From NCBI RefSeq assembly GCF_009848495.1, contig NZ_WWEP01000035.1, positions 62,001-126,000 on the forward strand: a stretch of DNA of 64,000 nucleotides. Reading direction: 5' to 3'. The DNA comes from Flavobacterium sp. MK4S-17. GTDB taxonomy: Bacteria > Bacteroidota > Bacteroidia > Flavobacteriales > Flavobacteriaceae. The position numbers and the translations under genes were made by a program. The notes beneath the pieces were generated by a model. The model saw only the letters and a list, made by a program, of their open reading frames with translations. It was not told the DNA's origin and ran no database searches. Shown piece by piece: positions 28,138-36,271 of this stretch (its first letter is position 1; the number at the start of each line of letters is the position of its first letter).

Positions 28138-28153
28138 CACTTTAACTAAAGTG
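28138..28153. promoter_or_regulatory. Inverted repeat upstream of the SIR2 gene
   Basis: CACTTTA-AC-TAAAGTG is a 7-bp inverted repeat with a 2-base spacer, 59 bases upstream of the SIR2 start codon and just past the alkB stop. It could be an operator for the SIR2 gene or a short alkB terminator, although no T-run follows on the minus strand. Confidence 0.35.
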
Positions 28154-28175
28154 AACAGTTTGAGATATAAAGTAT

Positions 28176-28787
28176 TTATTTGACTTGCCTAAAAGTAAGG
28201 TTAATCCTTGGCAACATCTCTTTTGATGATTTTGGTATATGATGCTCCCAAAAGGTATTAGTAGTACCAGACATTAAAAGCAATGTCCCATGATGCAGCG
28301 GTATTTCAATCTGACCAATTTCCTTATTGGTCTTGTGCCGAAAGCGAAAGGGACGGGTTTGACCAAAGGTTAAGGACGCTATATTAGGGTTGCTACCGAT
28401 CTTATGCTCTTTATCCGAATGCCAGGCCACACTGTCATTCCCGTCGCGGTATAGATTTAAAAGTACCGCGTTGAATTTAAGTCCGGTTTCCTGTTCAACT
28501 TTTTGCCGAAGCTCTAAAAGTTCCGGTGTCCATGGCTGGGTATCTTCACCGGCTTCTTCCTGTTCCCCATACCAGGCAATCATTCGCGGTGCCGTCACCA
28601 CCTTATCATACATGGGCATCTGGTATTGATGCCATGGCGTGTTGCGAAGTAACTCTGTATAGTAATGATCAGCATCTTCTTTTAATATAAAGCCATCATA
28701 CTGCATCAGTTCTAAATCCGGCAGGTCAAAGTATTTCTTTGGGCTGGTGCCCACTATAAAAAGGTCGGTATCATTAAAAAGTGTCAT
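28176..28787 (-). CDS. AlkB-like 2-oxoglutarate/Fe(II) dioxygenase
   Basis: The enzyme removes alkyl lesions from DNA or RNA bases by oxidative demethylation. From the ATG at 28787 it is 203 residues long. The iron ligands are His123, Asp125 (WHSDKEH) and His182 (WEHHIPK), and the 2-oxoglutarate-binding RxxxxxR is Arg194...Arg200. The NLYRDGNDSVAWHSD segment is typical of AlkB homologues close to ALKBH2/3. A TTG at 28832 would add 15 residues, but the ATG is preferred. It lies 67 bases after the DnaE stop on the same strand and is probably co-expressed with the two polymerase genes as a DNA-damage module. Confidence 0.92.
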   Translation of the reverse strand: MTLFNDTDLFIVGTSPKKYFDLPDLELMQYDGFILKEDADHYYTELLRNTPWHQYQMPMYDKVVTAPRMIAWYGEQEEAGEDTQPWTPELLELRQKVEQETGLKFNAVLLNLYRDGNDSVAWHSDKEHKIGSNPNIASLTFGQTRPFRFRHKTNKEIGQIEIPLHHGTLLLMSGTTNTFWEHHIPKSSKEMLPRINLTFRQVK

Positions 28788-28854
28788 AGCTGTAATTTTT
28801 AGTGGTTGTAGTCGCTCCAGGCTTGAAATCAATCTACATCGCCTGCTGTCTTTT

Positions 28855-31800
28855 TCATCCTTCTTTCTTTTCCTTTGTCGTATTCATTTTATGCCTTGGC
28901 AGGTTAATCTCCTGTTCCTGCGGGTATGGGGCACGGTGTGTCATGGAAACGTCTTCGCGAAGCCTTTCCTGTGTAAGCATGCTTTCGGCATCGGTTTCCC
29001 TGTAGCGCGGGTCGGCAATAAAAGGCATTTTCTCCATTTTGGATATGGTAATCGTAGCAAAATGATAATCCACTTCCACGGTACCCAACAGTAAATAGCA
29101 GCCTCCGCCTTTAAAAGGATATTCTTTCAGGCTACCTGTAAAATGGGCTGTATCGAAAAACTCCCCGTTAGCATCGATCCATGTGCCGAAATACATGGCG
29201 CCCATTTTTGTAGGTACATGCTTGCGGGAGACCAGGTACGCCAGCATCTTTACCTGCTTCTTATGGTGATGCACCAAATCACATGCCATAACATCACCAC
29301 GGTAACCGGTTTTCAAAAGATTAAAGGGCGTTACCGATACCGGAAAGCCTAAAAGTTCAATCTCATCAAAAGCATCTTCAAAGGGGGAGCGTTTCAGTTC
29401 CGGAAGCTTGTATTCGCGAACGGGTTCCGGCAGCAGCTGCGGCTGGCGGTGCTCAGGCTTAAAGTTCATCATGATACGGCGGGCTGTGACCAAAAGCTCA
29501 TTTTTATTTTTACCAGTACAGCGGAACGCCCCGATATAAATCAAAAGCTGCAGCCCTTCAATCCCGATAGGCACACGCTTTATGAAGTCTTCCAAAGAAG
29601 CGTATTGCCCGTTAGCCAGACGTTCCTCCACAATACATTTTGCAACCTCCCCCTGCAACCCCTGAAGGTGCATGAAGCCCAAATAAATATCTTTGCCATA
29701 CAACATAGTCTCCACTTCGCTCTTGTTTACACAGGGATTATGGATCGCAGCCCCTGACATCCGCGCCTCATGGACATACACTTCGGTACGGTAAAAGCCA
29801 CCCTGGTTGTTAATAACCGCGACCATGAACTCGATAGGATAATGTACTTTCAGGTACAGGCTCTGGTAGCTTTCTACGGCATAGGATGCCGAGTGTGCCT
29901 TGCAGAATGAGTATCCTGCGAAGGACTCTATCTGCCGGTAAATCTCAGTACTCAGCTGTTCAGGATGCCCTTTAGCTGCACACGAAGCGAAAAAGTTATC
30001 CTTAACTTTCTGTAAGGCTGCTTTGGAACGTCCCTTACCGCTCATGGCCCTGCGCAGGATATCCCCATCGGCTGCTGCCAACCCGCCGTAATGCAGGGCG
30101 ATCTTGATCACATCTTCCTGGTAAACCATAATGCCATAGGTTTCACCGAGCTGCTCCTCGAAAACCGGGTGGAAATATTCAAACTTATCAGGATAATTAT
30201 GTCGGAAGATGTACTCCTTCATCATCCCGCTTTGGGCAACGCCGGGGCGGATGATTGACGAAGCGGCTACCAGTACTTTGTAATTGTTGCATTTCAGCCT
30301 TCTGAGCAGCCCCCGCATGGCAGGGCTTTCAATATAAAAGCACCCAATCGTTTTTCCCTTGCCCAGGTACTCATTACACGCAGCTTCGTCTTTAGAAAGG
30401 GACGTATCGCGGATATCCACGGTAACGCCACGGTTTTTTTTGATGAGCTTGACTGTATCATCAATATGCCCAATCCCCCTTTGGGAGAGGATGTCGAACT
30501 TATCAAAGCCAATCTCTTCTGCTACATGCATATCAAACTGTACGATTGGAAAACCCTTGGGCGGCATTTCCAATGCGGTGAAATCCGTTATCGGGTCTTC
30601 AGAAATCAATATGCCACAGGAGTGCATCGAGCGTTGGTTGGGATATTTCTCCATCATCATCCCATACCGGTGCACCAGCCGGACCACTTCATTTTTATCA
30701 TGTTGGTCCATGGCAGTACCCGATAAGGCATCCAGTTCCTCTTTTGGGAGTCCAAAGACTTTACCCACTTCCCTGAAAATGGATTTGTATTTGAACTCGA
30801 CATTCGTGCCGCAAAAAGCCACGTGTTCAGCACCATAGCGCCTGAAGATATAGTCCAGTATCACATCGCGCTCTTTCCAGGACCAGTCAATATCAAAATC
30901 CGGTGGGCTTTTGCGGTTCAGGTTCAAAAAGCGCTCAAAATACAGGTCCAGTTCCAGGGGGCAGATATCGGTAATACCCAGACAGTACGCTATAATGCTA
31001 TTGGCTCCGCTGCCACGTCCTATATGCAGGAATCCCATCGTATTGCTGTAGCGGATGATGTCCCAGGTGATCAGGAAGTAACCGCTGAATTCCAACTGGT
31101 GAATCACTTTGAGTTCCTTTTCTACCCGTTCCCGCGCCGCAACATTATCGGTGCCATAACGTTTTGCCAGTCCCTGATATGCCAGGCTGGTCAATAATTC
31201 GAGATCGGTGTCACGGTTGGCCGTGTAATGCTTTTTATTCCTTGGCACGCCGAATTGGTACTCAAAATGGCAGTTGTTGATAAGGGCAAATGTATTTTCT
31301 ATTATCTGCGGGTATTGGCTGTAGCGTACCATGATCTCTTCCGGGGGCGCCACCTGCTCATCCGCACCGCAATAGTCAGAAGGGGTTAGTTTGCTTCCCA
31401 GCGTGTTGAGGTCAATAGCCCGCAATATCCGGTGCAGGTTGTACTCGGTTTTGCTGCGAAAGGTCACCGGCTGCAGCACCACCATTTTAGAAAGCCTGCT
31501 TTTCCATTCAGGGCGGATCAGGAGCGAGAGGTTTTCAGGGCGGATACCTATAAATTCATGCTCTCGCAGCGTATCCGGGACATTCTCAACAGGATAAATT
31601 ACAACTACCTCATTGAAACCGGGTGCGATGGAAGGTATGGGCAAACCTTCCAGGTTGTATTTGGTGCGATGGCGGTTGACCTCACCAATCCCGGGACGGC
31701 TCTTTGCAAGTGCGATATAAAGCAGTTTGTGCCCCTCCCGGAATTCCATACCGACTAAGGGCTTTATATCGGCCTCCTTACAGGCTTTATAAAACTCATA

Positions 31801-31932
31801 AATGCCGGTCACCGTGTTGATGTCCGTGAGTGCCATAGCTGTAACACCAAGGCTTTTTCCCTGGGCTACCAGCTCGCTGACCGGGATGGTACCATAACGC
31901 AGGCTGTGAAAAGAATGGCAGTTAAGGTACAT
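28855..31932 (-). CDS. DnaE-type DNA polymerase III alpha subunit, error-prone (DnaE2-like)
   Basis: This 1025-residue C-family polymerase has an N-terminal PHP domain (about 1-200, starting LNCHSFHSLRYGTIP). The catalytic palm is next, with PPDFDIDWSWKERD and the GRGSGANSIIAYCLGITD segment. A helix-hairpin region (about 770-850, QYASLEDFIKRVPIGIEGLQ) follows and then an OB-fold-like part. It is clearly shorter than replicative DnaE (about 1150-1200 residues) and close to DnaE2-type proteins that work in translesion synthesis. It lies two bases downstream of the Y-family polymerase gene, so the pair is translated together. In imuA-imuB-dnaE2 cassettes a similar pair is DNA-damage induced. The GC content here looks higher than in the surrounding sequence. 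Confidence 0.9.
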   Translation of the reverse strand: MYLNCHSFHSLRYGTIPVSELVAQGKSLGVTAMALTDINTVTGIYEFYKACKEADIKPLVGMEFREGHKLLYIALAKSRPGIGEVNRHRTKYNLEGLPIPSIAPGFNEVVVIYPVENVPDTLREHEFIGIRPENLSLLIRPEWKSRLSKMVVLQPVTFRSKTEYNLHRILRAIDLNTLGSKLTPSDYCGADEQVAPPEEIMVRYSQYPQIIENTFALINNCHFEYQFGVPRNKKHYTANRDTDLELLTSLAYQGLAKRYGTDNVAARERVEKELKVIHQLEFSGYFLITWDIIRYSNTMGFLHIGRGSGANSIIAYCLGITDICPLELDLYFERFLNLNRKSPPDFDIDWSWKERDVILDYIFRRYGAEHVAFCGTNVEFKYKSIFREVGKVFGLPKEELDALSGTAMDQHDKNEVVRLVHRYGMMMEKYPNQRSMHSCGILISEDPITDFTALEMPPKGFPIVQFDMHVAEEIGFDKFDILSQRGIGHIDDTVKLIKKNRGVTVDIRDTSLSKDEAACNEYLGKGKTIGCFYIESPAMRGLLRRLKCNNYKVLVAASSIIRPGVAQSGMMKEYIFRHNYPDKFEYFHPVFEEQLGETYGIMVYQEDVIKIALHYGGLAAADGDILRRAMSGKGRSKAALQKVKDNFFASCAAKGHPEQLSTEIYRQIESFAGYSFCKAHSASYAVESYQSLYLKVHYPIEFMVAVINNQGGFYRTEVYVHEARMSGAAIHNPCVNKSEVETMLYGKDIYLGFMHLQGLQGEVAKCIVEERLANGQYASLEDFIKRVPIGIEGLQLLIYIGAFRCTGKNKNELLVTARRIMMNFKPEHRQPQLLPEPVREYKLPELKRSPFEDAFDEIELLGFPVSVTPFNLLKTGYRGDVMACDLVHHHKKQVKMLAYLVSRKHVPTKMGAMYFGTWIDANGEFFDTAHFTGSLKEYPFKGGGCYLLLGTVEVDYHFATITISKMEKMPFIADPRYRETDAESMLTQERLREDVSMTHRAPYPQEQEINLPRHKMNTTKEKKEG

Positions 31933-31934
31933 AC

Positions 31935-33095
31935 TTATAGCACTTTTGATTGAAAGATACCACTGCCGCGCATTACCGCATTAGTACCAAAACGGTTTTT
32001 TATTTTGTCCATCGCCTGATACAAAGACATCATTTCCTGTGTGTCCTCAAACAGGTTGATCTGGTAGGAACCCCGCACCAGTTTGCTGAAGCGTACCCCT
32101 ACCAGGCGCAGGCTCATACGGCGCTGGTAAAGTTTCTCAAAGGCTTCGAGTACGGCTTTAGTGAGCGTATGGTCCGATGCCGTATAGGCTAAGGTGACCT
32201 GCCTTGTCTCAGTATCAAAATTGGAATACCGGATCTTTACGGTCACGTTTGAGGTAAGCCAGCCCTCGCTGCGGAGCTGGTAGGCTAATTTTTCCACCAT
32301 GGTGCAGAGCACGGACCGCAGGAATACCATGTCTGTAGTGTCCTGATGGAAGGTATCTTCGGTCGATAAAGATTTACGTTCCCGATACGGCTCCACCGGG
32401 GTATTGTCGATACCGTTTGCTTTCTTCCATAATTCAATACCGTTCTTGCCGATCATCTCCTGCAGCACATTTACAGGCATTTCGGCAAGGGTCTGGATGT
32501 TGCGGATGGCGATACGGGACAGCAACTTGAAAGTAGCATCTCCGACCATCGGTATTTTACGGATCGATAAGGGATTTAAAAACTGCTGTACCATGGGCTG
32601 TGGTATTTCCAGGTTGCCTTTGGGTTTCCCTTCACCGGTCGCAATTTTGGATACCGTTTTATTTACCGAGAGCGCAAAGCTGATCGGTAAACCTGTTTCA
32701 CGGGTGACGGTAGCAGATAGTTCATTAGTCCATTTGTACGAGCCATGAAACTTATCCATACCAGTGATGTCGAGGTAAAATTCATCGATGGAGGCTTTTT
32801 CCATGACCGGTGCCCGCTGCTCTATAATTTGTGAAACGGTATTGGAATAGCGGGAAAACAATTCCATATCGCCCTTTACTATTTTCGCCTCAGGGCACAG
32901 CCTGAGGGCCATTTTTATCGGCATCGCGGAATGCACGCCAAACTTCCTTGCTTCATAAGAACAGGAAGCCACCACGCCGCGGTCACCACCGCCGACAATC
33001 AGGGGGATACCTTCTAAGGCACTGTTTTGCAGCCTTACACAGGAAACAAAAAACGTATCAAGGTCCATATGTACCACCGAGCGTTCCATAATCAT
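31935..33095 (-). CDS. dinB: Y-family DNA polymerase (DinB/Pol IV-like)
   Basis: This 386-residue translesion polymerase starts with MERSVVHMDLDTFFVSC, which carries the first catalytic aspartate. It has SCSYEARKFGVHSAMP, the second catalytic site in KASIDEFYLDITG, and the thumb and little-finger domains. All catalytic acidic residues are present, so it is not an ImuB-type inactive polymerase. Two ATGs (33095 and 33089) are possible starts. It is the first gene of the dinB-dnaE-alkB run and is transcribed away from the LexA-like repressor gene, whose presumed operators overlap its promoter. Confidence 0.92.
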   Translation of the reverse strand: MIMERSVVHMDLDTFFVSCVRLQNSALEGIPLIVGGGDRGVVASCSYEARKFGVHSAMPIKMALRLCPEAKIVKGDMELFSRYSNTVSQIIEQRAPVMEKASIDEFYLDITGMDKFHGSYKWTNELSATVTRETGLPISFALSVNKTVSKIATGEGKPKGNLEIPQPMVQQFLNPLSIRKIPMVGDATFKLLSRIAIRNIQTLAEMPVNVLQEMIGKNGIELWKKANGIDNTPVEPYRERKSLSTEDTFHQDTTDMVFLRSVLCTMVEKLAYQLRSEGWLTSNVTVKIRYSNFDTETRQVTLAYTASDHTLTKAVLEAFEKLYQRRMSLRLVGVRFSKLVRGSYQINLFEDTQEMMSLYQAMDKIKNRFGTNAVMRGSGIFQSKVL

Positions 33096-33107
33096 AGCAT
33101 TTAGTAC

Positions 33108-33138
33108 AGAACAAAATTAGACCAGATTAGAACAAAAT
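33108..33138. promoter_or_regulatory. Repeated AGAACAAAAT boxes, presumed operators
   Basis: The ten bases AGAACAAAAT occur at 33108-33117 and again at 33129-33138, exactly 21 bases apart, so on the same face of the helix. The first box overlaps a minus-strand TAATTTTG element (33112-33119), a TAnnTTTG match that is the likely -7 of the dinB operon with a very short leader before the start at 33095. They are candidates for binding by the LexA-like protein encoded next door. Confidence 0.55.
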
Positions 33139-33142
33139 AATA

Positions 33143-33150
33143 TATATTTG
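33143..33150 (+). promoter_or_regulatory. Candidate -7 promoter element of the lexA-like gene
   Basis: TATATTTG matches TAnnTTTG, 26 bases before the ATG at 33177. It is followed by an inverted repeat TTGCT-N9-AGCAA (33148-33166), which lies at the start of the transcript and could be an autoregulatory operator. Confidence 0.5.
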
Positions 33151-33176
33151 CTGTTCCAAATAGCAACAATTCGCGT

Positions 33177-33941
33177 ATGTCTTTATTTTCCGACAACATC
33201 AGGTTCCTGAGGATTCAAAAGAACATCTCTCAGGAAAAGCTTGCCACAGCGCTCCTAATCGCGCGTGCACGCTATGTAAAGTATGAGTCCGGGACTTCTG
33301 AAGCCCCCTATGATATACTGAAACGCATTTCCAAATTTTACCATGTAAGCATCGACCTGCTGCTGAATGTCGACCTGCGCAAGATCGATATGGATGGGCT
33401 GCTGAAACTTGAGGACAACCGCATATTGCTACCTATTACCATAGACACGGGCGGGGAAAATACAATAGAGATCATACCCCAGAAAGCCAAGGCGGGCTAC
33501 CTGAATGGGTATAGTGACCCCGAATTCATCGAAGGCTTGCAGCAAATATCATTGCCTTTCCTTAAAAACGGAAAGTTCAGGGCTTTTCCTGTGTCCGGGG
33601 ACTCCATGCCGCCCCACAGGGACGGTTCCTTCATTATCGGAAAGTATGTGGAAAGCCTTGGGGAAGTACGCGATGGCAGAACCTATATCCTGCTGACCAA
33701 AAACGAGGGCATTGTATACAAACGCCTGAATAAGAACGGCAAGAACAGCCTGGTACTGAGCTCCGACAATTCTTTCTACGAGCCTTATTCGGTCAGGGCC
33801 TCCGATGTGTTGGAAATATGGGAATATGCCTGCAGCATCGCCACCAATGAATTTGAGCCGGACAGCCTGGAGCCGCAAAACATCCGCGATATGTTTAACA
33901 GCCTCCGTAATGAGATAAAAGCTTTGAAGCATTTACAATAA
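33177..33941 (+). CDS. LexA-like self-cleaving repressor (XRE HTH plus S24 peptidase)
   Basis: The 254-residue protein has an N-terminal XRE-type HTH (about 5-65, NISQEKLATALLIARARYVKYESG). A C-terminal S24 peptidase domain has the nucleophile Ser143 (GDSM) and the general base Lys182 (VYKRL). An Ala-Gly pair (106-107, KAKAGYL) lies at the expected place for the autocleavage site between the domains. The architecture is that of phage CI/LexA-type repressors that cleave themselves when RecA is activated by DNA damage. It is divergent from dinB-dnaE-alkB over 81 bases and is the likely regulator of that cassette. Confidence 0.9.
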   Translation: MSLFSDNIRFLRIQKNISQEKLATALLIARARYVKYESGTSEAPYDILKRISKFYHVSIDLLLNVDLRKIDMDGLLKLEDNRILLPITIDTGGENTIEIIPQKAKAGYLNGYSDPEFIEGLQQISLPFLKNGKFRAFPVSGDSMPPHRDGSFIIGKYVESLGEVRDGRTYILLTKNEGIVYKRLNKNGKNSLVLSSDNSFYEPYSVRASDVLEIWEYACSIATNEFEPDSLEPQNIRDMFNSLRNEIKALKHLQ

Positions 33942-33949
33942 TCAGATTG

Positions 33950-34195
33950 ATGACTACAACTATACGCTTAAGGATACCAAAAGATATTGATACCGCTACC
34001 GAACGAAAAATACGCAAGCTAAAAGGAAGCCTCATTGCACAGTCTTTCACCGATATCATCCATTTCGATGATGATGGGGAAGATTTCTATATCCATTATT
34101 TTACCACACCTTCCATGAAAAAGGATGATGCCATTACTTTTATCTCTTCATTTCTTAGCGAAGAAGCACTGACTGACGTTGCGACGATCCTGTAA
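33950..34195 (+). CDS. Small hypothetical protein downstream of the LexA-like gene
   Basis: An 81-residue protein from the ATG at 33950, eight bases after the repressor stop codon, so probably co-transcribed with it. It begins with a basic segment (TIRLRIPKDIDTATERKIRKLKGS) and continues with an acidic FDDDGEDFYIHYF strand and a helical tail. No family was recognised. Its position suggests a role in the same damage-response unit. Confidence 0.6.
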   Translation: MTTTIRLRIPKDIDTATERKIRKLKGSLIAQSFTDIIHFDDDGEDFYIHYFTTPSMKKDDAITFISSFLSEEALTDVATIL

Positions 34196-34362
34196 ATCTT
34201 ACTATGATGGCATAAGCAGTGTTATTTTTAAATGACTGTTTCTGAAGTATTTTGGCTTGTTTTGGCTATGTGTTTATCAGTAGCTAAAACATACCTTGGC
34301 TCTAAATAATCCTGCTAATGCAAACTTACTTTGGATGCTATTAGCATGAAATTTTGCAGGAT

Positions 34363-35877
34363 ATGAAACCAATACCTTCTTTCAGGAAAATAACAGTCGA
34401 AATTATCTGTTTGCTCTACATATTGCTATTTGTTTATGCGGCAGTAAGCAAGCTTTTAGAATTCGATGATTTCTCAATCCAGCTAGGACAATCACCTCTC
34501 ATTGGTGCTTATGCCTCACTATTAAGATGGGTGGTTCCCATATCAGAAATTATAATAGCCATTGCCCTGTTACTACCAAGATTAAGAATATGGGCGCTCT
34601 ACTTCGCATTTCTACTAATGTGTTTTTTTACCGCGTATATCTACATTATCCTGAATTTCAGTTCTTATATACCCTGCTCCTGTGGCGGTATACTTGAGAA
34701 ATTAGGATGGCGCCAACATCTATTATTCAATATGGTGTTCATATTTCTTGGAGCCGTTGGCGTATTTCTTCTTAATTGGCCTTCAAAAGCAGGTAAGAAT
34801 AGATTCAGAAAAATTGTTTTGATACCGGTAGGGCTGTTATTTACTTTTGTTCTTTCTGTATTTATATTGCTACAGTTCTATAACGCCTCTGAGAATAAGC
34901 TTTCAAAATCCAATCCTTTCATAAGGAAATTTGTTCCGGCCACTGCACGCAAAGGGAAAGTCCTCGACTTAAAATATAACACCTATTATATCGCTGGTAT
35001 TGAAAATAATGAACTTTATCTAGGGAACAGTAAAGCCTTTCAAAGAATTACCCAAATAGATACTGCGCTTGCTCTAATCCGCACTAAAGATGTAGCTTTC
35101 CCATTAACTGATAATAAGTACACTTATTTGACATTATATGTTAACCCTCCTTATTTTTATTATTACGACGGAACCGTCCCGGAGATTATTTATGGTTTTA
35201 AGAATGATTGGAAAATCAGGAGTTTTAAGAAGACACCTGAATTTTTCAACAGTGCCGTAATAATTGACAGCAATACAATAATAACCCGTAATGTCAGCAC
35301 CAAAACAGGTAAAAATTACCTGAGCAGGCAGCGCCTTCAAAAAGCAAAAGCATTTAATTCCGAAAATATATTGACTGCACAAATAGACGGGGTATTCGAT
35401 ACCGATGGTGATATGTTCTATGAGCAGCACTGGAAAAAATTCATCTATGTATACCGCTATCGTAACCAATACTTAATAACTGACCCCCGGCTACAGCATC
35501 TGGATAAAGGCCATACGATAGATACTAATTCAATTGCCAAGATAAAAGTTGCTACTTCAAAACAAAGTGGGTTTACCCAATTATCAGCACCGCCTTTAAT
35601 CGTCAATAAATACAGTACAGTATATAAAAACCTGTTATTTGTTCAATCCATTAATCTTGGCCGGTTCGAGCCAACAAATATGAGAAAAGAGTCCAGTACC
35701 ATAGATGTCTATAACATGGAACAGGGAAAATACCTGGCCAGCTTTTATGTTTATCATGAGCAGGGCAAAAAGCTTAGGACTTTCGCTGTTTATGAAGACG
35801 CTTTCTACGCAATGGTCGGGACCTCGATTGTTAAGTACAGATTGGGAAAGAATATCACATCGGAATATGTGAGGTAA
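34363..35877 (+). CDS. MauE-like membrane protein with a large extracytoplasmic domain
   Basis: From the ATG at 34363 the protein has 504 residues; a TTG at 34354 would add three. The first 150 residues have four membrane helices of the MauE/DoxX type, with the family's CSCGG motif after the third helix (YIPCSCGGILEK). A fifth helix lies at about 160-180. The remaining 320 or so residues are beta-rich and may form a propeller on the periplasmic side (units such as NNELYLGNSKAFQRI). MauE-type proteins are linked to disulfide formation or maturation of partner proteins. The neighbour is a small exported peptide with cysteines, which would be a natural client. Confidence 0.8.
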   Translation: MKPIPSFRKITVEIICLLYILLFVYAAVSKLLEFDDFSIQLGQSPLIGAYASLLRWVVPISEIIIAIALLLPRLRIWALYFAFLLMCFFTAYIYIILNFSSYIPCSCGGILEKLGWRQHLLFNMVFIFLGAVGVFLLNWPSKAGKNRFRKIVLIPVGLLFTFVLSVFILLQFYNASENKLSKSNPFIRKFVPATARKGKVLDLKYNTYYIAGIENNELYLGNSKAFQRITQIDTALALIRTKDVAFPLTDNKYTYLTLYVNPPYFYYYDGTVPEIIYGFKNDWKIRSFKKTPEFFNSAVIIDSNTIITRNVSTKTGKNYLSRQRLQKAKAFNSENILTAQIDGVFDTDGDMFYEQHWKKFIYVYRYRNQYLITDPRLQHLDKGHTIDTNSIAKIKVATSKQSGFTQLSAPPLIVNKYSTVYKNLLFVQSINLGRFEPTNMRKESSTIDVYNMEQGKYLASFYVYHEQGKKLRTFAVYEDAFYAMVGTSIVKYRLGKNITSEYVR

Positions 35878-35953
35878 CGCATACAAGGCCATGTATCAGG
35901 GATTAGATCGAAAACCTGAAAAAAGAGTAGATCACAACTTAATTTTATAAATT

Positions 35954-36229
35954 ATGAAAAACAATTTTGTAAAAGGCTTAACACGCCTGGGCGTGTTTGC
36001 CATAGCTATTACAGGAGCATTCACGACCACATCGATGGCAAGCGCTGATGCGGCCCCATTTGTTCCCGGCCATATTCAGACAGGGAATCCATTCAATCCC
36101 TGTCAGCAGTCATCGATAATGTGTGATGTCCAGGTAACTTCTGACCTTTGCCGCTCCGGCAGCACACAGTTGTATCAGCTAACTGCTCCGAACACCTGTG
36201 CTACGACGCTTTGGAAAATCCAGCCGTAG
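35954..36229 (+). CDS. Small exported cysteine-containing peptide (DUF6520-like)
   Basis: The 91-residue protein has a signal peptide (about 1-31, ending MASADA) and a short mature part with four cysteines (in NPCQQ, IMCDV, DLCRS and NTCAT). Flavobacteria often encode such small secreted peptides next to MauE/DoxX-type membrane proteins. The four cysteines suggest two disulfides. No enzymatic role is expected; a signal, toxin-like or structural peptide is possible. It is followed by a strong terminator. Confidence 0.7.
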   Translation: MKNNFVKGLTRLGVFAIAITGAFTTTSMASADAAPFVPGHIQTGNPFNPCQQSSIMCDVQVTSDLCRSGSTQLYQLTAPNTCATTLWKIQP

Positions 36230-36241
36230 TGCAATAAAAAG

Positions 36242-36269
36242 CAAAGCGGTTTCACAAGAAACCGCTTTG
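36242..36269. terminator. Bidirectional terminator between the small peptide and the S9 peptidase gene
   Basis: An 11-bp stem (CAAAGCGGTTT with AAACCGCTTTG) and a 6-base loop lie between convergent genes, with A-rich sequence on the left and T-rich sequence on the right, so it serves both strands. Confidence 0.87.
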
Positions 36270-36271
36270 TA

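Noticed and set aside
30359..30838. 159-residue plus-strand open frame
   Set aside because: It is antisense to the DnaE-type gene in a GC-richer region where long shadow frames are expected.
31935..33095. Possible imuB rather than dinB
   Set aside because: The acidic active-site residues of a working Y-family polymerase are all present, unlike in ImuB.
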